The position numbers were made by a program, and so were the translations under genes. From Sarcina sp. DSM 11001 (lineage in GTDB: Bacteria > Bacillota > Clostridia > Lachnospirales > Lachnospiraceae), in contig NZ_FNFZ01000032.1 in the NCBI RefSeq assembly GCF_900101015.1, positions 1 to 41,041 on the forward strand: DNA of 41,041 nucleotides, in the 5' to 3' direction. Below, one piece after another: positions 23,532-34,300 of the stretch. The notes under the pieces are model-generated. The model did not search any database. It saw nothing but the letters and a program-made list of their open reading frames with translations, and was not told where the DNA came from. Every line of letters starts with the position of its first letter. The first letter of the stretch is position 1.

Positions 23532-24470
23532 TCACTCTGTATCTTCTGTATCGTTCTTACTATCGTTCTTACTATCGTTCTTACGACTGTCCTTTGATGC
23601 GATCTTTCCTATCGACCTGCGGATATCCGCTTTTGATCTCTTTGCCGTGCGGCGTTTGTTCCATCTGCTGGTGGAGATCAGAACATAGATCAACAGGATA
23701 AAGAGGATCGGAGCCGCGACCAGGGGTGCTACGATGACCGGCTCAAACCGCATGGCGTCAGCAGTGACACGTGTCGCATCCGTGTTGTCATTGTCAACAC
23801 GGTGCCCGCGGACGAGCAGCCGGTGGGTGTTGACACCGTAGGGCGTGCAGGTGATCAGCGTGCAATAATCCGAATAAGGATCGATTTCCAGATCCTGCAG
23901 TTCCTGCGGCAGGACGATTCTGATCTGGTCTACCTCATAAGTAAGCGTACGGTCAAGGACCTGCAGCAGAAATTTGTCACCCGCCTGGAGCTTGTCAATA
24001 TCCGTGAAAAGCTTGGCGGACGGAAGCCCGCGGTGACCGGATACCGCACAGTGGCTTCCCTCGCCGCCTATTGGGAAGGAAGTACCTATGATGTGCCCGA
24101 TCGCGATCTGCAGGATCGCTTCATCTGTTCCGTGATACACAGGAAGTGAGATTTTAATGCTCGGAATATCGATATATCCCATGATCCCCGTTCCCGTGAC
24201 ATCCAGTATACTATTATATGTCTCTAATTCCTGCTCCGAAAGATTAAACCGTCCGGACTTCTGGCTGAGATACGTGTTGAACGCCTCTGCTTCCGCCCAC
24301 ATGCGGTCAAATTCCTCTCTGTCCATGTTCGCGACCGCAGCCGTATATCCGGCGATGGCGCGTGTCTGGTGAAAAGAGTTCCACCAGTCACTGAAGGTGG
24401 GATAGACCAGCAGGCCGACACCGATCAGCATTATCAGGACCAGGATTAAATTGCCAAATTTTTTTCTCAT
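23532..24470 (-). CDS. class C sortase (second)
   Basis: A 312-residue transpeptidase. One N-terminal helix (about 7-25) is followed by the beta-barrel with His146 (SGHRG), Cys208 (TLITCTPYG) and Arg217 (NTHRLLVRGHR). A C-terminal helix (about 248-268, APLVAAPILFILLIYVLIS) is the mark of class C pilus-assembling enzymes. A basic tail with repeated KNDSKND units ends it. The start at 24470 is chosen because CAGGAAAAGA precedes it; a longer frame to 24572 lacks a site. It lies 205 bases upstream of the pilin-like gene and heads the SipW/TasA-type module, so its substrates are probably there. Confidence 0.93.
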   Translation of the reverse strand: MRKKFGNLILVLIMLIGVGLLVYPTFSDWWNSFHQTRAIAGYTAAVANMDREEFDRMWAEAEAFNTYLSQKSGRFNLSEQELETYNSILDVTGTGIMGYIDIPSIKISLPVYHGTDEAILQIAIGHIIGTSFPIGGEGSHCAVSGHRGLPSAKLFTDIDKLQAGDKFLLQVLDRTLTYEVDQIRIVLPQELQDLEIDPYSDYCTLITCTPYGVNTHRLLVRGHRVDNDNTDATRVTADAMRFEPVIVAPLVAAPILFILLIYVLISTSRWNKRRTAKRSKADIRRSIGKIASKDSRKNDSKNDSKNDTEDTE

Positions 24471-25156
24471 TCTTTTCCTGTGATATTGCCAAAAATATGA
24501 TAGATATATCGAACAGGCCGCCTGTGCTCGTCTGTTCCTATGGAGAACCCCGTTCAGGAACCCAGTACACATTCTCCCGTCTGTATCATCCGGCTCCTTT
24601 AAAATCCAACAAATGCCCCAGGATGTACAAACAGTTCAGACAGCCTTGTTATGTTATTATATCAACATAATTAAAGCATATCCAGCGTCATTAATTCCGT
24701 CAATGATTTTATGTAAATTGTCGGCTCTATTTTTTTCACGATGAAATAAGCCATTGCGGCCCTCCTGAGGATTTGCTTCCGGAAAGCCGGAGTTTGTTAA
24801 CAACATTTAACCAGCTTACAGATTCTATTTTGAACCCGGCCTGTTTCTATTCTTAAGTGACTCTTAAGCGACAGACTATAGCCGATGTCCGACCGGGAAA
24901 AGTATCTTCTTTATTAATAATATAGGGGTTACAGGCTTGCTTTATAAACCATTCATTTCTCATCCAAGCCGGATCGTTACCTGCCTGGGGCTGCTTACCA
25001 GGCAATCACATACCTCAAATCCTAAGTCTTTTGAGGTATGATTTCAAGTAGTTCCCATAAATAATGCCCGTCTAATAAAGCAGAGAGCCCTTTTGACACT
25101 ATGCTTGAATCCAACACCCACTCAGCTGGATCTAACGATCATCAGTAAAGCCGGCT
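24471..25156. other. intergenic region between the two sortase genes
   Basis: No gene is supported here. It is A/T-rich around 24640-24720 and 24900-24960 and holds the family B repeat at 25003-25050. A CTTAAGTGACTCTTAAG direct/inverted repeat lies at about 24854-24870. No clear promoter was found. Confidence 0.6.
25003..25050. repeat. 48-bp dispersed hairpin repeat, copy 1 (family B)
   Basis: CATACCTCAAA (25009-25019) pairs with TTTTGAGGTATG (25029-25040), followed by ATTTCAAGTA. A second copy with seven or fewer changes lies at 40473-40520, also after a coding region, but its hairpin is less complete. Confidence 0.75.
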
Positions 25157-26092
25157 TCACTTCTTCTTGTTTTTCCCTTTGCCCTTTGGTCCGGACACTA
25201 CTGTTCCGGTTCCTTTCATCACCTCACTGAGAGCTTTCTCCCTGCTGCGGCGCAATCTCCTCCTGTTGGAGGTCGTGACCATCAGCCAGATCAGGCCCAG
25301 GAGCAGGACAGGGGAGGCAAAGAAGGGGGCGATCAGCACTGGTTCATACTGCATGGCATCAGAGGGGACATTGACGCTTCCATTGGCTGTTTTAATCCTG
25401 TGGCCGCGCACCAGCAGGCGATGGGTGTTGATGCCGTAGGGCGTGCAGGTAAAAAGAGTGCACAGATCCTTATCTTCCTGAATAATCAGATCGGAAAAGT
25501 CGTCCGGTTCAACGATGCGGATCTGATCCACTTCATACGCCAGCGTTTTGTCCAGAATATTGAGCTGGAACTTGTCCCCTACGACCAGCTGATCAAGGTC
25601 TGTAAACAGCCTGGCTGTAGGCAGTCCGCGGTGACCGGAAAGAACAGCATGTGTCCCCTCACCCCCGATCGGCAGGCTCGTCCCAGACATATGGCCGATG
25701 CCCTTCTGGAGGACTTTTTCATTGGTCGTGTGGTAAACGGGGATCTTGAGGTCAAACTTGGGAATCTGGATATAGCCCATGACGCCTTTTTCATCCAGAC
25801 TCAACTCCTGCATGTAGGCTGCGATCCATTTCTCATCAGGAGCCCAGTTATTTCCATATCGCTGTACGATTTCCTTATTGTATCTCTCTGCTCTCTCCCA
25901 TTCCTGTCGTACCACTTCCGGATCCATAGAAGCAATCGCCTCTGCGTACTCTATCATGATAACAGACTGGTTATAGGAATTGTACCAGTCGCTGACAGTA
26001 GGGTACGCAATCAGCCCCACACCTGTCAGGAGGATCATGGTCAGGATCACATTGACGATATTTCTTTTTAACCAGCTAAAAATTGAATGCAT
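25157..26092 (-). CDS. class C sortase (first, pilus)
   Basis: A 311-residue sortase with N-terminal helix (about 12-30), His154 (SGHRG), Cys216 (TLFTCTPYG), Arg225 (NTHRLLVRGHR) and a C-terminal helix (about 255-275). A basic cytosolic end (KGKGKNKKK) follows. It is clearly related to the second sortase but distinct in the N-terminal helical part and the tail. It follows the backbone pilin and the giant adhesin and presumably polymerises them through LPSTG and LPYTG. The ATG at 26092 lacks a good ribosome binding site; I keep it because the membrane segment starts directly after it. Confidence 0.93.
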   Translation of the reverse strand: MHSIFSWLKRNIVNVILTMILLTGVGLIAYPTVSDWYNSYNQSVIMIEYAEAIASMDPEVVRQEWERAERYNKEIVQRYGNNWAPDEKWIAAYMQELSLDEKGVMGYIQIPKFDLKIPVYHTTNEKVLQKGIGHMSGTSLPIGGEGTHAVLSGHRGLPTARLFTDLDQLVVGDKFQLNILDKTLAYEVDQIRIVEPDDFSDLIIQEDKDLCTLFTCTPYGINTHRLLVRGHRIKTANGSVNVPSDAMQYEPVLIAPFFASPVLLLGLIWLMVTTSNRRRLRRSREKALSEVMKGTGTVVSGPKGKGKNKKK

Positions 26093-26161
26093 TTATATAT
26101 TTGTCCGTCTGACGGAATATTTTCCAAATTCATTAAAAGTAAAAATGTACTATTATCACAA

Positions 26162-26191
26162 TTGATATTCAGGGTGTATTGGTTTTATATA
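26162..26191 (+). promoter_or_regulatory. possible promoter of the Thr-rich micro-ORF transcript
   Basis: TTGATA (26162-26167), 18 bases, TATATA. Transcription would begin about 30 bases before the micro-ORF. The -10 box is weak. Confidence 0.4.
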
Positions 26192-26228
26192 TACACCATA
26201 ATGTACGTATCGAAAGGAGGCATTCCAT

Positions 26229-26255
26229 ATGACAACTACAGCCACCACAATGTAG
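26229..26255 (+). CDS. 8-residue Thr-rich micro-ORF (leader-peptide-like)
   Basis: ATG ACA ACT ACA GCC ACC ACA ATG TAG encodes MTTTATTM. It is preceded by GAAAGGAGG, an almost ideal ribosome binding site eight bases from the ATG. A GC-rich hairpin with a T tail begins 38 bases after its stop. Strong site, five Thr codons in eight and a following terminator resemble an amino-acid attenuation leader. But no gene follows on this strand: the next one, the backbone pilin, is convergent. It may be an orphan leader or small RNA, or a peptide in its own right. Translation is predicted, not shown. Confidence 0.45.
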   Translation: MTTTATTM

Positions 26256-26293
26256 ACACTTATCACTAGAGGGTATTTTCTGTTTATCCACAC

Positions 26294-26326
26294 GGGAGCC
26301 CCGGCCTCTGGCCAAGGCTCCCTTTT
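26294..26326 (+). terminator. intrinsic terminator after the micro-ORF
   Basis: GGGAGCC and GGCTCCC pair, with an inner GGCC / GGCC stem, and TTTT follows. On the other strand there is no T tail, so it acts on the plus-strand transcript. Confidence 0.8.
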
Positions 26327-26434
26327 GCATGGATAGCTTTGCTGCTCATAGTCAGATATATTGACTCTGTATGTCAGATATAAAAGCTACAAAAAAGCCA
26401 TTATAGATGAGAATAATAATTGCTGAGCTTCTGA

Positions 26435-28099
26435 TTACTGTACATCCATACGGCGGCGGGTAATGAGGACAACGCCTGCACCGACTACAAGGATTCCACC
26501 AATAATGTAGAAGATTGTTGTGCCTATACCGCCGGTGGAAGGAAGGACAGAACCAACTCTGTCCTTAGCTGTCACTGAAATTGTCAGCTTACTTGTGTCT
26601 GTAACTTTCTCGGTCTGAGCTTTGATAGTAAAATCTTCATTATCAGCAAGATTATATCCCTTAGGAGCTGTAACCTCAACCAGTGTATATGTTCCAGGTT
26701 CAAGGCCCTTGAACTGGATCTGCTGATACTCTGTGCCCTCATTAGTTCCATCCGTGCTGGTCCAATAGGTTGTTGCGTCATCAAGAGAATCAACCCATGT
26801 TACAGCATATTTAGTCTCTGCACTTCCGCCTTCGCCGGCCTCAGTTCCTTCTCCGGGTTCGGTTCCTTCTCCGGGTTCGGTTCCTTCTCCGGGTTCAGTT
26901 CCTTCTCCGGTCTGAGCTCCGCTGCCACTCGTAGTCTCAGTGAGCTTATAATACTTACCATCTTCATTCTTTACTGCAAACTGTGCGCCAGGAAGTTTTT
27001 TCGTCGTGCTATCGGCATCTACCTTTTCAACCTCAACAATGTGGTTATAAACTTCAGTTTCATCGTCGTCAACATTGGTATCGTCGTTATACTTGATCGT
27101 AGCTTTGTTAGTTGCCTTGGTAACTGCTGTCAGTTTTGCTGTATAGGTAACCGTGACTTTTGTTGGATTCTTATAGGTTGCAGGAGTAACGGTCGTTACT
27201 GCATCATTTCCTTCACCAGTGGTTGTTTTACTTCCCCATGGAATTGTAACGGTCAATTTACCGTTGGTAACATTCTTTGTTATAGTGGCGGAAAGTGTCT
27301 GATCCTGATCGAGTGCAACTGCTACAGTACTAACATCAATATCAAATCCACTCGGGGCGTCTTCTACAACGTAGTTATATATGATAGTCTGCTCCCCTTC
27401 GTCATCGACCGCATAATTAGTAGCATAAAACTCAACTTGGAAGGGTACATCCGTACCAGGCTCAAGGTCTGCGACATCAACTTTTTTTCCATCGATTACA
27501 ATTTTCTTTGCATCGTCATCTGTAGAAGGTCCATCTTCAATTTTACTGTTTACAGTTGCATTCGGATGAGCAGTGTCCACAGTGACACCTGTTTTTTCAC
27601 CAAGTGATGAAGAAATGAAATAGTAACCTGCAGAACGTACATTTAACGTAATAGAATCTGAGCCATCACCGGTTTTCTCATCAACTTTTTCACAGACGAG
27701 TTTTATGTCTTCTTCATGATCTTTAAGCCATTTAATAATAGCTGCATCTGTCACAGACGCGCTGGCTCTCTCAACATATACGGTATTTGATCCTGACCAT
27801 GTTCCTCCTGACAGCGTTCCCGCTTCAACTATCTTAAAAACAGTGTTGAAGTCTCCAATTATTGTAACTTCATGGTCGGGAATAAGAGAATAGTTTACCT
27901 TACTGGGATCAGCAGCATCGTATGTCACATTAAATACTTTATATGCCTCATACTTCGCATCTTTAATCGCACCATTCATAGTGATTTTGAAACTGTCAGA
28001 TTCGCCACCCGTTTCTCCATTAGCAAACACCGTCATTCCCATACTCAGCACCATGGCCAAGGCGATCAGCAGGGCAAGAAACTTTTTCATTTTTTTCAT
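26435..28099 (-). CDS. LPSTG-anchored backbone pilin (SpaA/FctA-type isopeptide pilin)
   Basis: A 554-residue precursor with signal peptide (MKKMKKFLALLIALAMVLSMGMTVFA, cut near 26). The first domain has AYKVFNVTY and GYYFISSSLG. A second (about 205-350) ends TYTAKLTAVTKATNKATIKYNDD. A SpaA/Cna-B domain follows (from VEVEKVDADSTTKKLPGAQFAVKNEDGKYY to YTLVEVTAPKGYN), where Lys and Glu can form the stabilising isopeptide bond. The signal LPSTGG, a hydrophobic span and RRRMDVQ end it. Inside the SpaA domain is a tandem hexapeptide, GEGTEP four times (18-bp DNA units). The size and layout fit the major shaft subunit polymerised by the downstream class C sortase. The start has AAAGGAAAACGATC. Confidence 0.93.
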   Translation of the reverse strand: MKKMKKFLALLIALAMVLSMGMTVFANGETGGESDSFKITMNGAIKDAKYEAYKVFNVTYDAADPSKVNYSLIPDHEVTIIGDFNTVFKIVEAGTLSGGTWSGSNTVYVERASASVTDAAIIKWLKDHEEDIKLVCEKVDEKTGDGSDSITLNVRSAGYYFISSSLGEKTGVTVDTAHPNATVNSKIEDGPSTDDDAKKIVIDGKKVDVADLEPGTDVPFQVEFYATNYAVDDEGEQTIIYNYVVEDAPSGFDIDVSTVAVALDQDQTLSATITKNVTNGKLTVTIPWGSKTTTGEGNDAVTTVTPATYKNPTKVTVTYTAKLTAVTKATNKATIKYNDDTNVDDDETEVYNHIVEVEKVDADSTTKKLPGAQFAVKNEDGKYYKLTETTSGSGAQTGEGTEPGEGTEPGEGTEPGEGTEAGEGGSAETKYAVTWVDSLDDATTYWTSTDGTNEGTEYQQIQFKGLEPGTYTLVEVTAPKGYNLADNEDFTIKAQTEKVTDTSKLTISVTAKDRVGSVLPSTGGIGTTIFYIIGGILVVGAGVVLITRRRMDVQ

Positions 28100-28232
28100 G
28101 ATCGTTTTCCTTTCTTTTTAGTCCCTTCAGGAGCAATGTCCTGTATTTTCCGCCCCCAAAGGGCAGTGTTTCCGTTGAATTATGAACGTCAATTCATACG
28201 TCTGTCCGAAAACAGTGTTTTGTTGGTCTTTT

Positions 28233-28280
28233 GGCTGTACTTTCTGTGGCTCTCTCGACAGTGCGTTCATCTGTACAGCC
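28233..28280 (-). promoter_or_regulatory. inverted repeat in the leader of the backbone pilin gene
   Basis: GGCTGTAC and GTACAGCC form a perfect 8-bp stem around about 32 bases, roughly 130 bases before the pilin start. A smaller palindrome (TGAATTGACGTTCA) lies closer to the gene. It does not match a riboswitch that I know. A processing site or stability hairpin separating tip and shaft mRNA is possible. Confidence 0.4.
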
Positions 28281-28349
28281 TCAAATCCCGTTTATGCGTC
28301 TATCACATCTTCAGATTCGGCGTCTGTTATTCGTCGAGATCAGAGGCTT

Positions 28350-31300
28350 TTATCTTACCCTCCTTTCCCGTCGCCTCATCCTGAAGATGTACATCAAAGC
28401 GGCTGCCATAAGAAGGGTGATTCCGCTTAATGTATAAATGAATGTTCCGGAGCCGCCGGTGTACGGGAGCGTTTCTCCCGGGGTATTTGGAATAACCAGT
28501 GTATCTTTGTTTGTACCTTCGGTGCGGGCTCCAATAGTATCTGAGTCAAATGCCGTCTGGCCAGTTGTCGTTGTTATGACATCTCCGGTTCCATCAGCAT
28601 TAACCGTGAAGTAAATATCTCTGGTCTGAATAATATAGCCATTCGGAGGTTTTATTTCTGTGAGCTTATAATCACCTGAGGGGAGGCCCTCAATTTTCAG
28701 AGTTCCATCCGTCAGTGTAAGGGTCGCTTCTTCTTTCGTAGCGTCGATCTGCTCATCAGAAGCATAAACCCCTTCGCTATTTTTACGATAAAGCTTAAAG
28801 ATGGCACCTGTCAGAGGTTCCGTACCTCCTTTGGCAACCTTTTTGAGATTTATATCTGCCGCCTTTCTTGTGTTGGTCACCGTCATGGCATTGCCGTCAG
28901 ATACACTTGAGATAGTATTGCCTGTCTGTACCTCACCGCTTGTTGTCAGCTTGTAACTATAAGTGACTGTATAATTATTGTTTACCGTTTCGTCAATACT
29001 CAAAGTCACGCCGGCAGGGAGTCTTATCGAAGCTGTTTCGTCCTTTTTCAGGGATATTTTCAGTTGATCCGGATGTCCATCTACAGCCAATATGTGAGGA
29101 TCTGACTGAGAAGGCAGTTTTGCAACAGCCGTTCCGTTTTTCGTTACCGCAGCAAGAATCTCAAACGTTGACCCATCATCATAACCTGAAACGTTTTTCG
29201 TTACCGAAACATTAACGGCATCGTAGCGGTTTGTATAGGTCATAGTATACACAGAGTTCGTTTCGGCAATTGTTCCGCTGATCTTACGTCCGTCCACAGT
29301 TCCTGTATCTTCTGTGTGTGTAATAACTGTTCCCTGCTCACCCGCATCAGAACCTTCTTCTCCTTGTTCTCCTCCTTCCTCGACTGCTTTATATTCATAA
29401 TATTCTCTTTCTCCTGAAACGTTTACAAAGCTGAAGCATTCCTCCGGCATTGTAGAGGATTCCTCCACTTCGTAGGATGTACCTTTCGGGAGGTTCATAA
29501 ACCTCAGGTTCCAGCTTTTTTTCAGTTTGAAAAAGATTGTTGTTTTGTTTGGAGCGTAATAAAAACCTGTGGGTTGATCGTTCTTAATTTCCGGCAGCAC
29601 ATTTGTCCCTCTGATATACTGGAGATCATCCGTGTTTATCACATAGTTGCCACTCTCATCCAGAATAGAAAACCACACATCTTCGTCATTTTTATCATCT
29701 ACCTTAATCGTGAAATCAAACAGAGCATCTTCCGGTGTGTTATTTCCTTCAACTGCTTTTGTGACATTCAATGAACTTCGGCGCTCGTTTGTTGCTGTAA
29801 GAGAAGCAAGCGCGTCATCTACCTTATAGTACTTATCTGTTCCCAGATAATTCATTTTATAGTAAGTTTCATCACCGGAGATATACTTTGCCGGTGAATC
29901 CAAAGACTTCATTGCATCCGGAATAGCCTCTCCAGTCACCTCCACAAGCATAGTATCCACACCATCAATCTTCATTGGATGGACTGTAGGAACGTCAAGC
30001 TCCCAATAATATGCCAGATCAGTCGGTTCAGCGAAGGAGAAATCATGCCCGGGTGCCTTAATGGATACGATATCATTGTGTGTTGTCATAATGCCGATCG
30101 ATATGAAGGCTTTGTTGTTCCATTCATTGCCGTCATTAAGTTCAATCTCATAGTGGTTTTCAGCATCCCTGGTAACTTCCAGCTCGATTGGTTCTCTGCT
30201 TCGATCATCCAGCTGATTCTCCCATTCTTTTGCGATCGCCATCTCTTCCACGGCGCTGGTTTTGACCGGGTCGGGATTATCATAGGGTTTTGTCTGAGAA
30301 TCATTTCCTGTCCGGGTGTCTGTGTAAGTCAGGCTGGCTTCCGTATTTGTACTAAGGATATACTCATTTGCTTCATTCTCATCTTTGATTAGATACTTAC
30401 GAATGTTCTCATCAAGAGCATTGTATGCGGCATCGGGATCTTCCGCATTTTTTAGATCCGCAATCGTATCAAGCGTAAACTGGCTCGGATAGCAGTCAAA
30501 GGTTACTGTATAGGTGACACCATCAAGCAGAGTACCAAGGCTGTTCAAATCCCAGTCCACTGCACTACTCGTCACTTCTTGTCCGTCAATGGTCGAAGTA
30601 GTCGTATTGTGGGTTGCTGGAGGAGGCGCAAACCTATAAAAGTCTGTCGCACTTGTCCACTCCAGAGTAAGCTTGTTTCCTGCTTCTACCTTCCCCGGAT
30701 AGGAAGCACTTCCTCCAGGCCAGGTAATCGTGACAGTACCATCGGACTCAGCAGCCGTATACGTTACATTCTCTCCGGATATCTTGTCCGGCATGATAAA
30801 TGAATAGGTATTTCCAGTTCCAGCCGTTACAGGTAAAGTGAGCCAATACTGATAGGAATCCTCAACAACAAGCAAATTAGCAACATCGCCGGAAGTTGTT
30901 TGAACAGCACTGGTAGTACCATCACTTATTGAAACAGCAGTAACGCCCAAAGTATTGACGATTTTCTGGAAAATTTCATTGATGGCCTGAGTTAATGCGG
31001 TAGTATCACTTGCCTTGTAATAACCTTCGGTTTCAAAGCTTGTTCCTGCGTTAGCCGGATCCAGGCTGTTGTATGCGTAATACATCAAAGCCGACAGCCA
31101 GTCATCATCATTCGCAAAAGCGAAAACACCGTATAACGCTCCGCCCTTTTCATGGCACTTATTTTGAATTCGTTGGGCTATAACTTTGGATGTATTGTAG
31201 TTCGGACGTGCTGCAGATTCATTCTGAGTCTGTGGACGTCCGTCCGTGATGAACACAACATAAGTGGGATCATCATCTGCACTGTCAACCAAATCTTCAG

Positions 31301-34300
31301 CAGCGTCTAATGCAGAGGTCCAGTTTGTATAATTGTGGTAATTCAGTTTATGGCTTGTCCCCGAACTGTCAACCCTATTCAAAATATCATTCTTGTTTGA
31401 AGTCCAACGACCTAAAGGGGGGTTGTTGTTGCCATTATTAGCAGACGTATCAAATGTAATAAAAGCCGCCTGAATATTCTCAGATTCTTTTTCCGGTGTA
31501 TCCGGATTTTCGGGATTCTGATAGCTGAACAGCGCATTTGTAAAATCATATACTACTTTTTCACTTGCGTCCGCGCGGTCTATGCTATAGCTGTAACGCT
31601 GATCGGTATACTTCGTGTAGGTATACCGGGGGCTGTTGCCTGTACGGCGATAAACGGTACCGGTATAGGTGTCGTCTGTCAGAGCAGTGTAACTGTTGGT
31701 CCCATTACTTCTGTATAACTGGAAATAAACACCGTCTGAATAGGAGGTCGCATTGCTGCCGCTTGAGTCTATGCCCCGCCCGCCATATTGCATGGGAACA
31801 TAGTTATTACGCTGATCATCCCATGTTCCATAAGGAGTTAACCCAGGAGCCTCCATCGATGTCGATGTATCATAAATGATGATTACATTTGCATTTGAAG
31901 CAACGTTGTTCTCGGTATCGGCATCACCTGTGACATTTAAACCTATTGTATAGGTTCCATCCTTATTATCTATCAAAGATTTGCTGTGCGCAGGTATATC
32001 GCCGGCATTTCTTAAAACACCCCCACCTGTTTTTGCTCTGACAGCCTTTGTTGCATTGACTATATCTGCTGCAGTATGAATTCCTGCTGACGGATTATAA
32101 TTTTTTTCACCAGCTTCATAGCTGTCATAATCATACATGTATACGAGGTCATATTCTGAGAACCCGTCAACATCGTATATAGTCTCAGTAAAGCCCTCTT
32201 TTCCAGAGGTATTTTCCGAATCGATCAGGTCAGCCCCATCATCAGTATAATGTATTGCAACAAATCTATTCTCTTTTTCCTTCGGAACGACTTTTTCCCC
32301 TGTAATTGCATGATACCCATAGTCTACGGTGTCTTCTGTGCAAAGCGGTTCAACATATTCAATCCTGACCTGAACAGGAGCTTTGGGCTCGAACTCTTTC
32401 CCTTCAACCAGAATACTGATGTTAAGGAAACGGGCATCGCTCAAAGTTACATTGCCGTAATTCTTGCTCAGCACATCAGCAAGGCGCACGGAACGTTCGA
32501 ACCAGTCCTCATCACCTTCCTGGATCTCTTTCACCTCAAGGGTTGCGCCTTTAGGGATCTGCGCGCTCTCGTCATAATTGACAGTAACCTTTAATGTCTT
32601 TCCATCTGCAGTGAGTAACGAGGTCGTGATCGTCTCGACCACGCCGTAAACAGAGAATCCATCTGCGTCAAAGCTGACCGCGTTCTTCAGTTCTTCCGCA
32701 GCTACCAACTTCGAATCCAGAAAAACAGCCTTGCCGGTGTTCTCTGTTTCATTCCCTGCATCTTTCTGATGCTCAAAATGCACGGCTTTGACGTCTTTGG
32801 TCAATTCGTCCGCCAGTTCAATCCTGACGTTCACAGGTTCTTTCGGCTGGATCCTGTCACCCCCACTTACAATACTGATGTCAAAGAACCTTGCAAAAGA
32901 GACCTTCTCGTCTTCGGCCAGAACTTCTTCTGTACCAGTAACATACTTTTTGAACTCTTCGGATTCACCGGAGATCTCCTTTACCTCCAGTTCAGCTCCC
33001 TGAGGAATGTCGGCTTCAGGTCCGTATGTCACAGTGATCTTATAGTTGTGCCCGTCAGAAGCAAGAACTGTTTTTTCGATCACCTCAGTCCCGATGACGC
33101 CATAAACCGAGAAGTTCTCCGCTTCGAAGGAGATCTCCTGGATCGCTTTCTTTTTGACTTCGGTCTTTGTGTCGAGGATCTCGGGGACTGCGATTTCCGG
33201 GATGGCGATTTCAACCGGATCGTTGTCCTTTTTCTCTGCTTTTTCCGTATTATCCGCTTTGACCGTATCCTCAAAGTGGACAGCCATGGTGTCGGCAGTG
33301 TCGGCTGCGGAAAGGGCATCCTTATATTTGACGGCGATGCTCACGGAAGCCGCGGGCTCGACAGTATTACCGTCCTTGTCCAGGAAGGTGATGTCGAAGA
33401 AGCGGGCGCTCTTGACGGCCTGATCGTTTTCCAGGCGGCTTTCTTTTTCAAGAGCTTCGAGGGTCTTCTCGTAGTATTCCTCGTAATCCGCGTAGAGAGG
33501 GTTCCCGTTCTCGTCCTTGTACACCTTGTTCGGGAGGATCTCCACGGCAGAGAGGGTCACTTCCGCCGGGAGTTTCGCCTTCTCATCGAAGGTCGCGGTA
33601 ATGGTGTAGTCCTTTCCTTCATAAATGATGGTGGCGGGATAAGTGACTGCGGCGGCAGCCTGGTCGCCGGTCGCGCCGAGGGCGGTCAGGTCTGTTGCTC
33701 CGACAGCTGCTCCGCCGGCGGCGAATTCTACTGCTGTCTCCGCGGTGCTGCCTTCAATGACAGCTTCACCGCTGTTTTCTGCGGTGCCGGCAGAAGCGGT
33801 GCTCCCTTTGCCGGACTTATCTCCGGAGGCAGAAATACCTGCGGAGGCATTCTGTGTATTATTGCCGAGAGCATCCCCGGAGTTTTTCTCAGTAGAATCA
33901 GTAGAATCAACAGATGCATCCGGGGTGCCTTCGAGACCTTCTCCGTCCACAGTCTCCGGGTCCTGTCCGTCCGCATCAGGAGCTGAACCGGAATCCTCCA
34001 GTCCATTCTCCCCGTCTTCACCCTCTTCAAGACCTGTTCCGTCAAAACCTGTTCCGTCAAGACCTGTTCCGTCCGCGGCATCGGGCACTTCAGGATCGGC
34101 TTCGCCGTTCTCCGTGCCGGAGGTGTCTGTTCCGGTTACGCCTTCACCCGCTTCCGAAGAACTTCCGTCAGCGATCTCATCTCCGGAAGCCCCGGTATTA
34201 TCCGCAGCGTCGGTGCCGATTTCATTTTCATCCGTCCAGGTGCCGGAACCATCAGGACCCGAATAATCGTCCCCTGTGTTCTCCACACCGGGCACGATTT

